DNA of 64,000 bases from Amyelois transitella. Taxonomy: Eukaryota; Arthropoda; Insecta; Lepidoptera; Pyralidae. The DNA is taken from the NCBI RefSeq assembly GCF_032362555.1, contig NC_083505.1, positions 1,017,001 to 1,081,000 of the forward strand, read 5' to 3'. Both the position numbers and the translations under genes were made by a program. The notes below the pieces were generated by a model. That model was not told the origin of the DNA and ran no database searches. It was given only the letters and a program-made list of their open reading frames with translations. Of this stretch, positions 42,885 through 54,426 are shown piece by piece (within the stretch, counting starts at the first letter, position 1; every line of letters begins with the position of its first letter).

Positions 42885-44221
42885 GAAACTAGATCGCAAT
42901 TTTGGAATATCTGCGCATTCTACACTTCGATTAAATGTGAAAAGACACTTTTTGAATTATTCGAGTAAATCGAACAACACCGACCGACTGACTGTGATCA
43001 TCCGTGAATTGACTTTGACATTTATTTAGAATATTTTAGAATGAACAAAGAAATTATGTAATGAACAAATATTTCGTAATTTTACTGTATAGATTTTTCT
43101 AGTAATAAAAATTCCATACATTAAAATGAATCATAATTGTTTACACTGAAAAACGATGGAAATGCGAAACATGGAACAAAGTTTTTGTCATGTTCAATCG
43201 TTTGTGACATTGACACTAGTGGAAGATGTTTTTTTTTCAGCGACCACTTATAGGTAAATCAGCTATAAGTTTACATGTTTTGTTTGTACTTATTTCTTTT
43301 TTCCTATTGTATTTTTATGTTAATTTGATATTCTTGTATTTTCGTGCAAAATTTTAGACAGGATATAGGAAGGTACCTACAATCAGAAAACAAAATACAG
43401 AAGGCAATACAAAGTATATTGCGAAAAACGAAACCACGCGGTTGAAGTTGCGGGAAAAGCTTTAGACTCTAAACTAAATGTTAAGTAAAAGTAAAAAGGG
43501 CAAGTTAGGAACCTTGCACGAGGCACCTCTGATGATGTAAGAAGAAGGGTTTATAAAAAGTACTAGCTTATACACGCAGCTACAACAGCGTAACATACAG
43601 AGTTAGGGACATTTAGTACGGAATAATATCATAGATATTTCTATTAATAAAAGCTTTTTTTTTGGTTTGACACGCCCTCTGCACCACGAGGCCATAGGCG
43701 GTGGCCCACATCGCCCACACCTTACGCCGCCACAGCCTACAATACATATCTAGGTATTCTAATATAATTTATTGCATACCGACCATCTAGAAATGAATAA
43801 GAAATGCCAAAGGTTAATTTTGTTTTAACTCTTAACCGCTGTTCGCTGGCTTCGAACCCCGCTGCGGAACCAATGACTAAGTATAAACTTTACGGGGTAG
43901 ACAGAGTCAACTATTATATGTTCTATAGTGACCACTAACGTCACACACCATCTGTCAATCATAGCGAAGAATATGTTACGCTCGGCATAAAGCAGCGAAA
44001 ATTCTAAATCGCGTAAGCAAAGATTTAACGGATTGGAGCATAAATACCTACAACCTACGACTAAGCATCGTCTGTCGCGCGGTTCCCCAGGCATCACACC
44101 TAGCCTGGTGGAAGATTGAACCCGAATCATCGCTACCCCTACAGTTTATTATTATAACAAAATACAATATTAAAATCCATAAGAGATTCCTATATTTGTT
44201 ACCAATGTATTCAAAAACTAC

Positions 44222-44395
44222 TAAAAGGCGACTAAGAGTAGGCTTATAAATATATAGTTGGGATTCTCCTCCTCTTGTAGACGATGGGTTTGCAACCTAT
44301 CACTATTTGAATCTTAATTCCATCATGAACTTGGCCTTTTTTTCGAGGCTGTTGGCTCTGTCTACCCCGCAACAGAAGACGTGACTATGTATATA
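44222..44395 (+). repeat. Family A repeat, degenerate
   Basis: AAAGGCGACTAAGAGTAGGC to GACGTGACTATGTATATAC, with insertions around the CTCCTCCTCTTG segment. Confidence 0.65.
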
Positions 44396-45439
44396 CTCAG
44401 TCTTAGGCTTCATTTAATTGCTTTAAATCAAAGGAAAATACTAAATCATAAAATAGACAAGGTTAACATAAAAAAATCTATTGCTGCCACAAAATATAAA
44501 TCACTGAATTTCTTGTAAATAAACAATTTATTTTATTGTAGGCCACAACATCCGCAATTTTGATTGGTACTTGAAATAACGCCGCAAATATAATTTTTTC
44601 TTAACTGAAATTATTTGGATTATATCCAAAAATCACGCATCACGAAAAACATGTTGGCGACTCGACATTTAAAAATAAAAAATTAAAAAGTTAAGTGTGC
44701 AAAGAGCGACGATCCCTTGTTTACGATGGCGAACTATTTTAGATTCTGTTGTTGAGGTAAATGTCCCATCGTATATTTTGATAGTAGATATTTTTAATTT
44801 CTTGCCATCTAGTAATAATGACATGGTCGAAATAATAAATGGATGAAGGAAATAAACATTCAATCATTTACGATACATTTTTGTAACATTCTTATCTAAC
44901 TAAGAACACCGATATCCTTCATTTTTTGAAATCAGTTTATTAAACCTTCTTGTAAGTTTAACAAACAATTTCCTTAAAAACCGCAACAAAATCGGTGTGG
45001 TGAAACGCGAGATAATCACGGACACACATACAAACATGCATACATACTAATAGGTCAAATTGGAAACCGCCTTTTTGGTTGAGTGACACAACGCGTGACC
45101 CAAACCGCTGGGTCTAGAGCCATACACTCGTTAATTTCTTTTAATTCTATTAGACCATAGGCAAATGCCTAGACATACAGACTTAGTTACTTACGGGGTA
45201 GACAAATGTCTACCCAGTAAGATATAACTAAAACACAATGTGTGTTTTTATTGATATAAGTTATCCAAATATCAAAAAGTTTTGTCCAATAAATTCATAT
45301 TTACACGAAAATTCTTTCGAGAGCGATGTCTCTAGGAATAATTAGTTTAATTTAAAAGTTTCTTCTCAATTTCACGGGAATTAAGGTTAATTATAAGATA
45401 TGTGTATCCATACATATAAAATAAAATAGTTCCTGACTG

Positions 45440-45700
45440 ATGACTGACTTGAAATATATTGCTAAAAATCGTTAAGTGAATCTACATTCACGTAAAAGAC
45501 AAAAGTATGCTTTTTAGAATTTCCGTCTGTATGTTTGTACACGGAAAACGCGAAAACTATTGCTCCGATTTAGACGTTGTTTTTTTTCACTTAATTAGGT
45601 CCGGTCCTACTTAAAAACTATTATACAAAAATTACTTCATCCGTTAGTTTTATCAGTGAGCTTTTACGGCGAACGAAGTCGCAGGGAATAGCTAGTTTGT
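45440..45700 (+). repeat. Degenerate Helitron-like copy
   Basis: It closes with ACGGCGAACGAAGTCGCAGG then GAATAGCTAGTTTG, the usual terminal wording of these elements. The interior is diverged. Confidence 0.45.
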
Positions 45701-45885
45701 ATATAAAATAAACGTGGGCAGAAGATGAAGTAAGTCCCGAGGGGCTGTTAAACTACTTTTGATCTCTAGTTTATGAGCGTGGCAGTAAAATAGTTTACAT
45801 TTCGCGAAATGACTCAGGTTCCCTCGATTTTGCAGTCGCTATGCTGAAATTGTGATGAGTTTAATTTATTCGCCGTTGCAGAACG

Positions 45886-46248
45886 TGGGTGGTCGATAGT
45901 TAAGGTGCCCGGTTAAAAAGCGGGATGCGCAGGTTCGAATCCCATCTCGGCCATGGGCCAATGACTTCTTGTATATATAAGTTTACATACATACATACAT
46001 ATAATCACGTCTATATCCCTTGCGGGGTAGACAGAGCCAACAGTCTTGAAAAGACTGATAGGCCACGTTCAGCTGTTTGGCTTTATGATGGAATTGAGAT
46101 TCAAATAGTGACAGGTTGCTAGCCCATCGCCTAAAAGAAGAATCCCATGTTTATAAGCCTATCCCTTAGTCGCCTTTTACGACATCCATGGGAACGAGAT
46201 GGAGTGGTCCTATTCTTTTTTTTTATTGGTGCCGGGAACCACACGGCA
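45886..46248 (-). repeat. tRNA-like segment joined to a full family A copy
   Basis: 45886-45960 reads GTGGTCGATAGTTAAGGTGC (A-box-like), then GCGCAGGTTCGAATCCCATC (B box), then CTCGGCCATGGGCCAATGAC. A CATA run leads into family A (45977-46248), which ends GGTGCCGGGAACCACACGGC. No acceptor stem closes around it, so I treat it as SINE-derived and not as a tRNA gene. Confidence 0.8.
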
Positions 46249-46261
46249 CGGTATATAAGTT

Positions 46262-46445
46262 TAAATGAAGAAAATGCTGCTACTTCTGCACTGACGCTTT
46301 CGAAGCGGCAGTAAACTTAGTTTTAACTAATTTATTTGCCGTCAACCAATGCTGTGAAATTATACAGCTGATCTTGGCATTTCAGTCTTCGCGAGATATT
46401 TTGGCTTTGTTTACCCCGTGACAGATGAAGTCATGCTTATATGTA
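46262..46445 (+). repeat. TTCTGCACTGA repeat followed by a family A tail fragment
   Basis: CTACTTCTGCACTGACGC and GCCGTCAACCAATGCTGTGA match 20.77-20.86 kb. Then TTTCAGTCTTCGCGAGA to GTCATGCTTATATGTA is a worn family A end. Confidence 0.55.
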
Positions 46446-46807
46446 AGTACCTACATATGATACTATCGGTAAGATTTAATTAATTATAAAAACAACTTAA
46501 TTTATCTCACAACTAACCTAAATTACATACAAATAGTTCGCGCGCTCGGAATCAAGTTCATTAAAAAAAAAAAACAAAAAAAAACAACCGTTAATTTGTC
46601 GACGCCACAGAGCAAATAAAGTCACCGTGGGTGGTTCTGCGTTCTGTGACTGGCACACATCAAGCGTGGGATAGCTGTTTGTCGTTCTACTGAATACAAA
46701 GAAGCGGACATCAAATATGTCTAAATAATCATCATCAAGTGAATAGATCGAGGAAAATGTGGAAGAAGAACAGGAGATAATTGGTATTATATTGGTATGT
46801 GTAGACA

Positions 46808-47022
46808 CATATGTATATAGTCACGTCTATATCCCTTGCGGAGAAGACATAGCCAACAGTATTGAAATGGACTGAAATACCTCGTTCAGCTGTAGGTATC
46901 GCTGTATGATGGAATTGAGATTCAAATAGTGACAGGTTGCTAGCCAATCTCCTGCAAGAATATTATTAACATTTCCCTTAGTCACTTAGAATACTAAAGT
47001 GCTGTAAACCACATGGCACGGA
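46808..47022 (-). repeat. Family A repeat, highly diverged
   Basis: Starts ATGTATATAGTCACGTC and ends AAACCACATGGCAC. Many changes and a missing ACATCCATGGGAAAG segment suggest an old copy. Confidence 0.7.
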
Positions 47023-47204
47023 TTATTGGTAGGTTTCTAGAAAATTCATTAAAAATGAAGAACATCCTAGATAGGGGTTTTCAAAACAGTTACCTAATTA
47101 AATTATTTAAAATTATACCCCAATTAATTTAAATGCTTATTTTATATATCCATTTTCATAATCAAAAGAAATACAAAATTTTTAAAACTTTGATCGTTAT
47201 GCGT

Positions 47205-47330
47205 CCTGTCACTATTTGAATCTCAATACGAGTACCATCAAATCTATACAGCTGTACCCACGTGGCCCGTTTGCCTTTTCAAGACTGTTGGCTGTGTCTA
47301 CCCCACAAGGGATATAACCGTGCCTATGTA
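47205..47330 (+). repeat. Family A fragment
   Basis: CCTGTCACTATTTGAATCTC to CCACAAGGGATATAACCG. Confidence 0.7.
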
Positions 47331-47706
47331 CATAAGTAAATATTGATAAAAATTTCGCAGCATATAAGTAGTTTTAGACAATGTTTTGATCAACGATTTT
47401 GTATAAGCGACGGTATTTAAAATTAGACCTGATGTGATTGCGTTTGGCATACCGACTCCTTAATCGGTTTGTGTTTATCACAAACAAGCTAAAAATAAAT
47501 CGTTTCACAAAACAAGCTTTAAATAAAACTTTCGATGAATGAAGCGTAGCAATCTGAATTCAGATATATCATCCCCTTCATATTCCATTACATAAATTAT
47601 ACTTAAGAGCCATATATGTCATTATAATGAGGTAATTCAGTACTTACCTTTACTTATCAGGATATTTACATCTATTTAAAATTAACATAAATATCTTAGA
47701 TTTTAA

Positions 47707-48050
47707 CATATACATGTACATACATAATTTTAATGACGTCTTCATCCCTTACGGGGTAAACAGAGCCAACAGTCTTGAAAAGACTGAAAGGCCACGTTCA
47801 GCTGTATGGTTTAATGATGAAATTGAGATTTAAATCCTCATCCTTCTGGCTTTAGTCTTCGTTGCATCCTCACCACTCTGCAGAGGAGCCCGGCAACCCC
47901 TGGTCTTTGAATCCTGGATTGGGTGAGTCAGGTTTTTACACGAAGCCACTCCCATCTGACCTCCGCAACCTTTGCCTAACCTAACCCGTATTCGATCGAT
48001 CATAGTTTCACATCCAGTTGCCTGAATGTGCAGGTTTCCTCATGATGTTT
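47707..48050. repeat. Family A fragment abutting a GGTTGCATCCTCACC copy
   Basis: 47707-47836 is a minus-oriented family A piece truncated after GAAATTGAGATTTAAAT. 47842-48050 is a plus-oriented GGTTGCATCCTCACC copy ending CAGGTTTCCTCATGATG. Confidence 0.75.
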
Positions 48051-48452
48051 TACCTCACCGTGAGAACATCGGTTAGATGTCAAAACCAATCAAGTGTAGG
48101 GAATCAATTTATATTGCAATTAATTAAGTAATTTTCTTTTTATGTCTGGAAATGCATTGCCATTTCGGTGTCTGGGGAGCCGTCTGGTAACAGCTTTTGA
48201 CCACGAAAATGATCCAAAAGAGAGTTAATAAGGTCATGGAGCCAGTCTGGTCTAATTTCTGTAACTTTGCTTACGGAGAATCTGGCCCGATTTGATCGAT
48301 TACTTAGGTTTAACCATAGAAAAACATTGGTTATAACGAAAAGCGTTCACCTCTTACAATAACCCTGTAGTTTCATATCTAAAACATTTTAGTAACGTTA
48401 AGATTTACGCAACCGCATCTCACTCCAGAGAAGTGCGGACGCGCCGCGAGTA

Positions 48453-48490
48453 GGTATAAACAATACGCCCGTGACGTCACAGTCGATGTT
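48453..48490 (+). promoter_or_regulatory. Candidate TATA promoter with a CRE-like palindrome
   Basis: TATAAA lies at 48455-48460 and the CREB/ATF palindrome TGACGTCA at 48472-48479. The surrounding 48.41-48.57 kb is unusually GC-rich for the region, and the next plus-strand exon is the first sarcolamban-type one. A second TGACGTCA is at 49705-49712. Promoter function is inference. Confidence 0.35.
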
Positions 48491-48621
48491 CCAGCCGCGC
48501 AGATACCCCGCTTTCCAGCTCCGGGAACACAGGGCCGCATTCAAGGTTGTCCAGAATGTATTGGACATTTCCAGACGATTCTTTTCCATTTTCAAATGTG
48601 CTTTCCCTCTTTTGTTTTTTA

Positions 48622-48850
48622 ACATACATATAGTCACGTATAAATCCCTTGCGTAGACAGAGCCAACAGTCTAGAAAAACTGAAAGGCTGCTTTCAGCTT
48701 ACGGCTTAATGAAAGAATTGAGACTCAAATAGTGACAGGTTGCTAGCCCATCGTCTAAATGAAGAATCCCAAGTTTATAAGCCTATCCCTCAGTCGCCTT
48801 TTAAGACATCCATGGGAAAGAGATGGACTGATCCTATTTTTTTTTGTTTT
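48622..48850 (-). repeat. Family A repeat, nearly full length
   Basis: Starts AACATACATATAGTCACG and ends GGAAAGAGATGGACTGATCC. The hairpin end is lost in a T-rich run. Confidence 0.8.
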
Positions 48851-49206
48851 TTAACCTTGAATTTAAAAAAAGAAAATGTGTTATCGGTTACATTATTTTC
48901 GACGAAATAGAAACCGAGAATATAAAAATAACTTAAAATGCCCAAGGTCGGCAGCCGAGCCCACTAATACGCAACTCTTTTGGCAAGAAGGGGGGCTAAG
49001 AAAACAAAAAAAAATGTAAATAATTACAATGGATCCCTCGTCGAGCACACCGTCCCGACTGGTAATTAATCACCGGCGCTGTTCCAACGAAAAATAGAAT
49101 TTTAACGTCACGTCAGCTAAATTTTAAGAAATAATTGTACAATATCAAGCTTTGTTTCACACATTTTCCTCAGTTGCTTTAAAACGGGCAGAGAGACAGC
49201 TACACT

Positions 49207-49299
49207 ATGACTTCGGAAGGAGCAAACCTTGTCACAACTTACGGCATTCTCTTGCTGCTTCTGGTAGCCTTATGGTTACTCTACTCAACTGCATTCTAA
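49207..49299 (+). CDS. Sarcolamban-like micropeptide A (30 aa)
   Basis: A predicted single-helix micropeptide of the sarcolamban/sarcolipin/phospholamban class, which sits in the sarcoplasmic reticulum membrane and inhibits the SERCA calcium pump. Residues 1-10 are MTSEGANLVT and residues 11-30 TYGILLLLLVALWLLYSTAF. This aligns end to end with Drosophila sarcolambans (28-29 aa, pattern LFTTFxILxxLLFxLYxxY), and shares NL..TY.IL.LLL...LWLLYS with its two neighbours. The exon starts after the acceptor ATTTTCCTCAG (from 49174), and a donor-like GTAAGT begins at 49303, three bases past the stop codon. Too short for routine ORF calling. Function is inferred from similarity. Confidence 0.85.
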   Translation: MTSEGANLVTTYGILLLLLVALWLLYSTAF

Positions 49300-50002
49300 A
49301 CAGTAAGTACTTACTGAAAATTAAAAAAAATATACTTCCTACTTGTTTTTTTTTTAAATAAAATCTGATATAATATTTCAAGGCTCAGAATTTCCAGTGG
49401 TTTGAAAATAAATTGTTTGCGGTGTGCGATATATTTAAACGAGCTTATGAGTGATTGTTGTGGGTGTGAATAAAATAATGTGACTTCAGCTCTCTAGAAA
49501 TATTTGTTTTTGAATTCGCTAGGAAGTTTAAATATTAATTAACCTATATGTAAATAAAATATGATTTAAATAACTTGTCTCAAATAGATTTAAAATTTAA
49601 ATTGTTATAAGGCGGCTATAGATGTGTTGGTATTAATTTGGGATGGTTAAATAATGATTCAGATGCAGCGTGTTTTGTAAAAAAGATTTGAAAATAAAGA
49701 CCTGTGACGTCACATACTGCAATTTACTCATATGTATATTGGACAACCACCGTATTTTAACATACATAAATTGCATAAATCACTTTCTTTCCCGGAGGCA
49801 GACTAAATCATTCCACTAGCCACGATCCCTGCATATAGTTCTTTCCAAAGAAGCAATATGTACCCAGCATCAAAATGTTCAGTTAAAAATTCCAGGATTT
49901 CCAAATCCTAAGCCTTAATATGTCCCTGTATATTGACGTGCGTGCGCTTCAAAGCAACCACTTTGGAAGTGAGTTGACCAGTGCTGCTAGTACCGTGATA
50001 CC

Positions 50003-50101
50003 ATGCCGATCAACGCCGAGACGGTGAACCTGGCCGCCACGTACATGATTCTTGTGATCCTGTTGTTCTTCCTCTGGCTGTTCTACTCGGCCATCTTTTA
50101 G
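50003..50101 (+). CDS. Sarcolamban-like micropeptide B (32 aa)
   Basis: Second member of the cluster: MPINAETVNLAATYMI, then LVILLFFLWLFYSAIF. The polar N-terminal third and the aromatic-ended helix (LLFFLW) are closest to Drosophila sarcolamban A among the three. The start context ATACCATG is acceptable. The stop TAG is followed after five bases by a donor GTAAGTTTT (50107). Codons are GC-rich compared with the flanks, which supports real coding constraint. The upstream exon boundary is not clear; it may be a first exon with its own transcription start. It lies 0.7 kb downstream of peptide A. Confidence 0.85.
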   Translation: MPINAETVNLAATYMILVILLFFLWLFYSAIF

Positions 50102-50835
50102 CAATTGTAAGTTTTATTTCTTTGGAATAAGAAACAAACTGCGTCGTGTGAAACGCCTAGTAAATTCGGTTAAATGCTCTTAAAATTCGACGTAGTAAAT
50201 TTGAAACAGGTGTTCCGCGAACCGCGATCTCTTTTCAGTCTAACTATACGTACTCTAAGTTTAAAATTTCTTTAATAAAAAAAAAGATTAAAAAAAGATA
50301 GATTGCAGATGGCCAGTGCGCGAAATGGTTATGAAAAGGAAAAAGTTTCATAAAACGATTTTTTTAACGATTGCGTTAAAAACTACCTTTTATATTCTAA
50401 TGTGAATTTAAAGGTAGATTTTAGCGGTGAATATGGACTTGTCTTGTGGACATGATAAGATGCTGCTTATCAATTAATTTGTGAATAACATACCTATTTT
50501 CGTTCACTTTATTGTAAAAATATCTTTAAAAACGATGTTACCGGAAATAAAAACAAAAACAATTTTAAAAATATTTGTGTACTTTACGTATTGTCCATTT
50601 ATTTCAACTGTTGCTGCCTCGACATTAATACCTAAGCAAAAACAAAATACTTATCAAATAGCAAAACTCAACAAGAAAATTCTACTCAATTCCGTACTAC
50701 ACCAATCATCGCAATCTAAAAATATTTGAATTTGGAAGGCGTGGACGCGTAGGCGCGGCGACAAACCAGCGTCCCCAGTTCCCTGGAGTCGTTTGTCCAG
50801 TGAAGTCCTCGAAGCAGTCAGGTGCCAAAGTCGCC

Positions 50836-50931
50836 ATGCCCAACCACGAGACCACCAACCTGATAGCCACCTACCTGATCCTGCTGCTACTGCTGGGGTC
50901 TCTGTGGCTGCTGTACTCCGGGCTGTACTGA
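50836..50931 (+). CDS. Sarcolamban-like micropeptide C (31 aa)
   Basis: Third member: MPNHETTNLIATYLI, then LLLLLGSLWLLYSGLY. The start lies in a strong Kozak context (AAGTCGCCATGC). The exon is GC-rich and uses mainly CTG for leucine, unlike its AT-rich neighbourhood. The stop codon is followed by a GTGAGT donor at 50948. A SERCA-binding-type Asn in NL and the LWLLYS tail are shared with A and B. It replaces the FF of peptide B by GS in the helix, so partner affinity may differ. No acceptor is convincing upstream, and the GC-rich 50.74-50.83 kb segment may be a promoter and leader. Confidence 0.85.
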   Translation: MPNHETTNLIATYLILLLLLGSLWLLYSGLY

Positions 50932-51721
50932 GGTGCCTTGTCTTTTTGTGAGTTGTGTCCGTGTTTCGTGTAAAGTGCTGTATTAAATTAGGATTTCAGA
51001 TTTTAAGGACCAACCGCACTGGAATCAAGTTAAAGGTCCTTTCATCTGTGAAGCATAAGAATATACTTACTCGTAATTTTTGCAGATTTTTTTATAGAAA
51101 GTTTGTGGTCAATAGGTTTCTTTCTTGCGTCATCTTCGAAATTCATCCGTCTATATATTTATAAATTACATATCGGTCCCCTTGGGGATCGAAAGGGAAG
51201 CATCTTAATATTTTTTTGACTGGTTAAAGGACTTTAAACTTTGAGTTTTTTTCACAAAAGCACGTGATCTAGATCCTTACCTCTTCAAAGTCTCAGATTT
51301 TTATTAACATCAAACATTTGCTTCATTAAAGAGAGTGAAATTATTACCTAACATGGGCGTGTCATGAATGATGCTGTGTGTTTTACAAAAACACACATAC
51401 ATTTAGTCACGTCCATGCAAAAGTTGAGAAGTCTAGAAAAGATTAAAGATGATCATTAGAACGAGCCCCTAATCCCGACCTATGACAACGCACGACAAGC
51501 AATTAGACAATAGCCCGACCGTGCCAACACGCCTATCACGGTTCCACGCTCTGTAAACTGACAATTTGTCTTAATGTTGTTAAATTGGAAACTACAGGGT
51601 TACTTGTAGAACATCAAGAACCTTGTATTGCTAAAAAGCCAACAGCATTTAGCAATATTTAGATATTTTTATCCAAAAATGTATCCAAAACGGGATAAGT
51701 TTACTGATGGATGGGAGTCGC

Positions 51722-51868
51722 ATAACCTGCAAAGGTTGCGGAGGTCAGATGGGAGTCGCTTCGTGTAAAAACCTGACTCACCCAATATAGGATCCATGGT
51801 CAAAGGCATAACCCGGGCTTCTCTCCAGAGAGGTGAGGATGCAACCGGGACTAAAGCCAGGGTAGAAG
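51722..51868 (-). repeat. GGTTGCATCCTCACC-family repeat
   Basis: GGAGGTCAGATGGGAGTCGC and ACTCACCCAATATAGGATCC through GATGCAACCGGGACTAAAGC. CCCGGGCTTCTCTCCAGAGA is intact. Confidence 0.75.
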
Positions 51869-52984
51869 ATTTTTCCAAAAATGTCGCTACGTTTAGGTAG
51901 GTAATGGTGGTTTATATAATTGTGCTTTTAGTATTAAATATATATTTTTTATTTAACAAATATTTGGTGTGTGAAGATATAACATGTTTATATTCATATT
52001 CGAATCAAAGTCATAGCTTTAAATAAAATAAATATAAAAACAGATTTAACGAAAACATTTCAGCGTCTATGATTGACGAGCGGATGCCCGTGTCTCAATC
52101 GAAATGAAATCAGTTATGAAAATAATTTTGATGTAGAAGCGGCCAGATGTTGAGATGAAAGCTAAAATTGTACTCGCGCCAGAGACCGCCACTAGATATC
52201 ATAACATTCCAGCCTTTAAATAACCTGAATAATTGTACAGACTCTTGAATGGCCCGTCGTAAAATATGCAGCAGCGAAAACGTTGAAATATTGTTGTTTT
52301 TAACCAAAAATTGTACGTGTGCCAAGTGTTTTTTTTCTTTTTGTAAAGGATTAAAGCGGAATTTCTCGCATAAACATGTCCGGCACGACGTCTGTCACGA
52401 ATGTTAGGTTGCGTTAGACGAGCGGTTCTTCCGCTGTAAACAGTCGCTTCAAAAACGCTATTGCAAAATTTTTGTTACATGTTAAATTTAGGAGTCCGAT
52501 TTTCCAGGGTGTTATTGTAACGTTAAAAAAGGCAGTGTGTGTTCTGTATCTGGTCATAGACGAAAGCTTTTTTTAAAGCTACTTTAAATTATTAAAAAAA
52601 AGAATTAACGCGGTACTTGTAATAACCGATATAGAAGACACTATATTAGTCAATGGTAGATACTACGTGGTCTTATTTGTGGACGAAACGTGTAATTTAC
52701 TAATTGACCAGTTTTGAACTGCTCGTCTGTTAAACAATATGAGTTCAGCAGTAATCCTGCAACAAACAAACAAGCCGAATCGGTCCAAGATGAAACAGAA
52801 CAATCCACACAAAACACAAGGTCACCGGCGGCCATCAAACAAACTGTAAAATCTACTTCCCACGATTGTTTATCAATTTGGTTCATTGATCAATGCGAAC
52901 AGATTTAGAAGCGTGGAGGATTTGATCACAAAATCAATAGTATGTATTTGCCACTAGATTGTACTTACCTATATTATGACAATG

Positions 52985-53235
52985 AATGTGGATGTGAACG
53001 AGAGAATTGCGAAACTGAAAAGTGGGAGAAGGCTGGTCATGCGGACAGAAAAGAAGATTCCTGGTACAAATAAGTCCTTAGACGGCGAGCATGCGGATTC
53101 GTGAGATCAAGATGATAACCGCAAATGAAAGAACGGCCAAAAGGAAAAAGTCTGCAGAAACTGGATCGTAACTGCTCAAAACAGGGATATTTAGTGAGGG
53201 TAAAAGGAGGTCTAGGTGATTATGATAATGAGGAA
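52985..53235 (+). repeat. Possible LINE 3' remnant
   Basis: Word order such as GGCTGGTCATGCGGACAGAA, GAACGGCCAAAAGGAAAAAG and CTGCAGAAACTGGATCG resembles the terminal part of LINE ORF2 (LRWxGHxxR ... GRPKK), heavily mutated. Confidence 0.35.
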
Positions 53236-53737
53236 TCCACTAATACCTACATATATTTTAATATTAATTGATTAACTTAAAAACAACGTCATAGTCTAAA
53301 TATAAATATCATTGTATCAAAATAAACTCTGAAGCCATGAAAAATCGAAACAATGACAAAAATAAAATTAACACTGTGAACAAAAATAAATTTTTAGTGT
53401 CTGTTGTTTCCAATGAAAACAAAACAGTTGCGCAAATTTAATATTTATTTATCAAAAAGCTTCTGCGCATGGCTTCACTCTCATGATAATTTCAAATAAT
53501 TATTTTTATCAAAAAGTTAAATTAAAATATAGTAATTTGCAAAACCGATTCGATATACTATGGTAATATGATATATTGCTTTCTAGTAGATCACCACTCA
53601 GTGATCATTACTTTTTTCACTTGTTATGTGGGAATTATTTTTCAACACATTTCAAAGCAATGCTTCTAGAATTTAAGTTAAATAAAATTTATAATGCAAT
53701 CTTAATAAAACCTGAAATAACTCTGAGGTATATGTGG

Positions 53738-54426
53738 GACTATAACGAATGATGCGTGTCAAACATGTTGATATTCGAATACATTTTATCAGCGCCATAG
53801 TGAATAATATAAATGAAGACCATGTCATTCTGGAATGTTAGAGATTTTAAACATTTTGTCATAAGTGTGAAATAGTTAATACGGTCAAATTATTATTTCG
53901 GGAACAAAATCGATGAGTTCCCTGGACGATGTTTTCTTTTTGCATTCGCTCGTAATCTGATTGATAACTGAACTAACCCCTAATGATATTAGCTTATGTT
54001 TCATGTGTATGCTTTTTCAGAAGTGTTCCCTTATTTCTGACGAGGAAACCGGCGCACACATAATAACCACGAACCCAGATTGAGTAAGTCAGTATTTTAC
54101 ACAAAGCCACTTCATATTAGATCATGATTTATAGTCCATAGGATCATACGCACCGGAAGGTTTTTACCCAATTATACAAAACATCCAGTTGCGCAAAATG
54201 CATTTTGAATGTGTAGATATTGTCACGATATTTCCAATAGAAATATGTAATCTATATTAAGTAGATAATCAGAAAAAAGATTTTTCGACCACAGACGCCC
54301 ACGAGACTATAACGAGTGAGGTTTGTCAAGCATCGTTGATATTCTAATATTTACCGGACTCACAGTGAATAATAATAAATAAAGACCGTGTCATTCTGGA
54401 ATGCTAGAGATTTTCAACAATTTGTC
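53738..54426 (+). repeat. Diverged direct duplication flanking a repeat copy
   Basis: 53738-53860 and 54304-54426, 123 bp each, share GACTATAACGA, TGTTGATATTC or CGTTGATATTC, and GTCATTCTGGAATG followed by TAGAGATTTT. A degenerate GGTTGCATCCTCACC-family copy (about 54065-54235) lies between them. Confidence 0.75.

Larger units (their letters stand above)
42885..48400. other. Intergenic stretch with repeats only
   Basis: Upstream of PPP1R11 exon 1 I find family A copies, a degenerate Helitron-like end (about 45.44-45.70 kb), a tRNA-like plus family A composite, and a short GC-richer segment at 43.67-43.73 kb. The minus-strand open frame at 43825-44130 has no recognisable domain. No gene was supported. 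Confidence 0.55.

Noticed and set aside
43825-44130. 101-residue minus-strand ORF
   Set aside because: No recognisable domain, no splice context, and unremarkable composition.
45886-45976. tRNA gene
   Set aside because: A and B boxes are present, but there is no closed acceptor stem and the segment continues into a repeat also seen at 4.7 kb; better read as a SINE.
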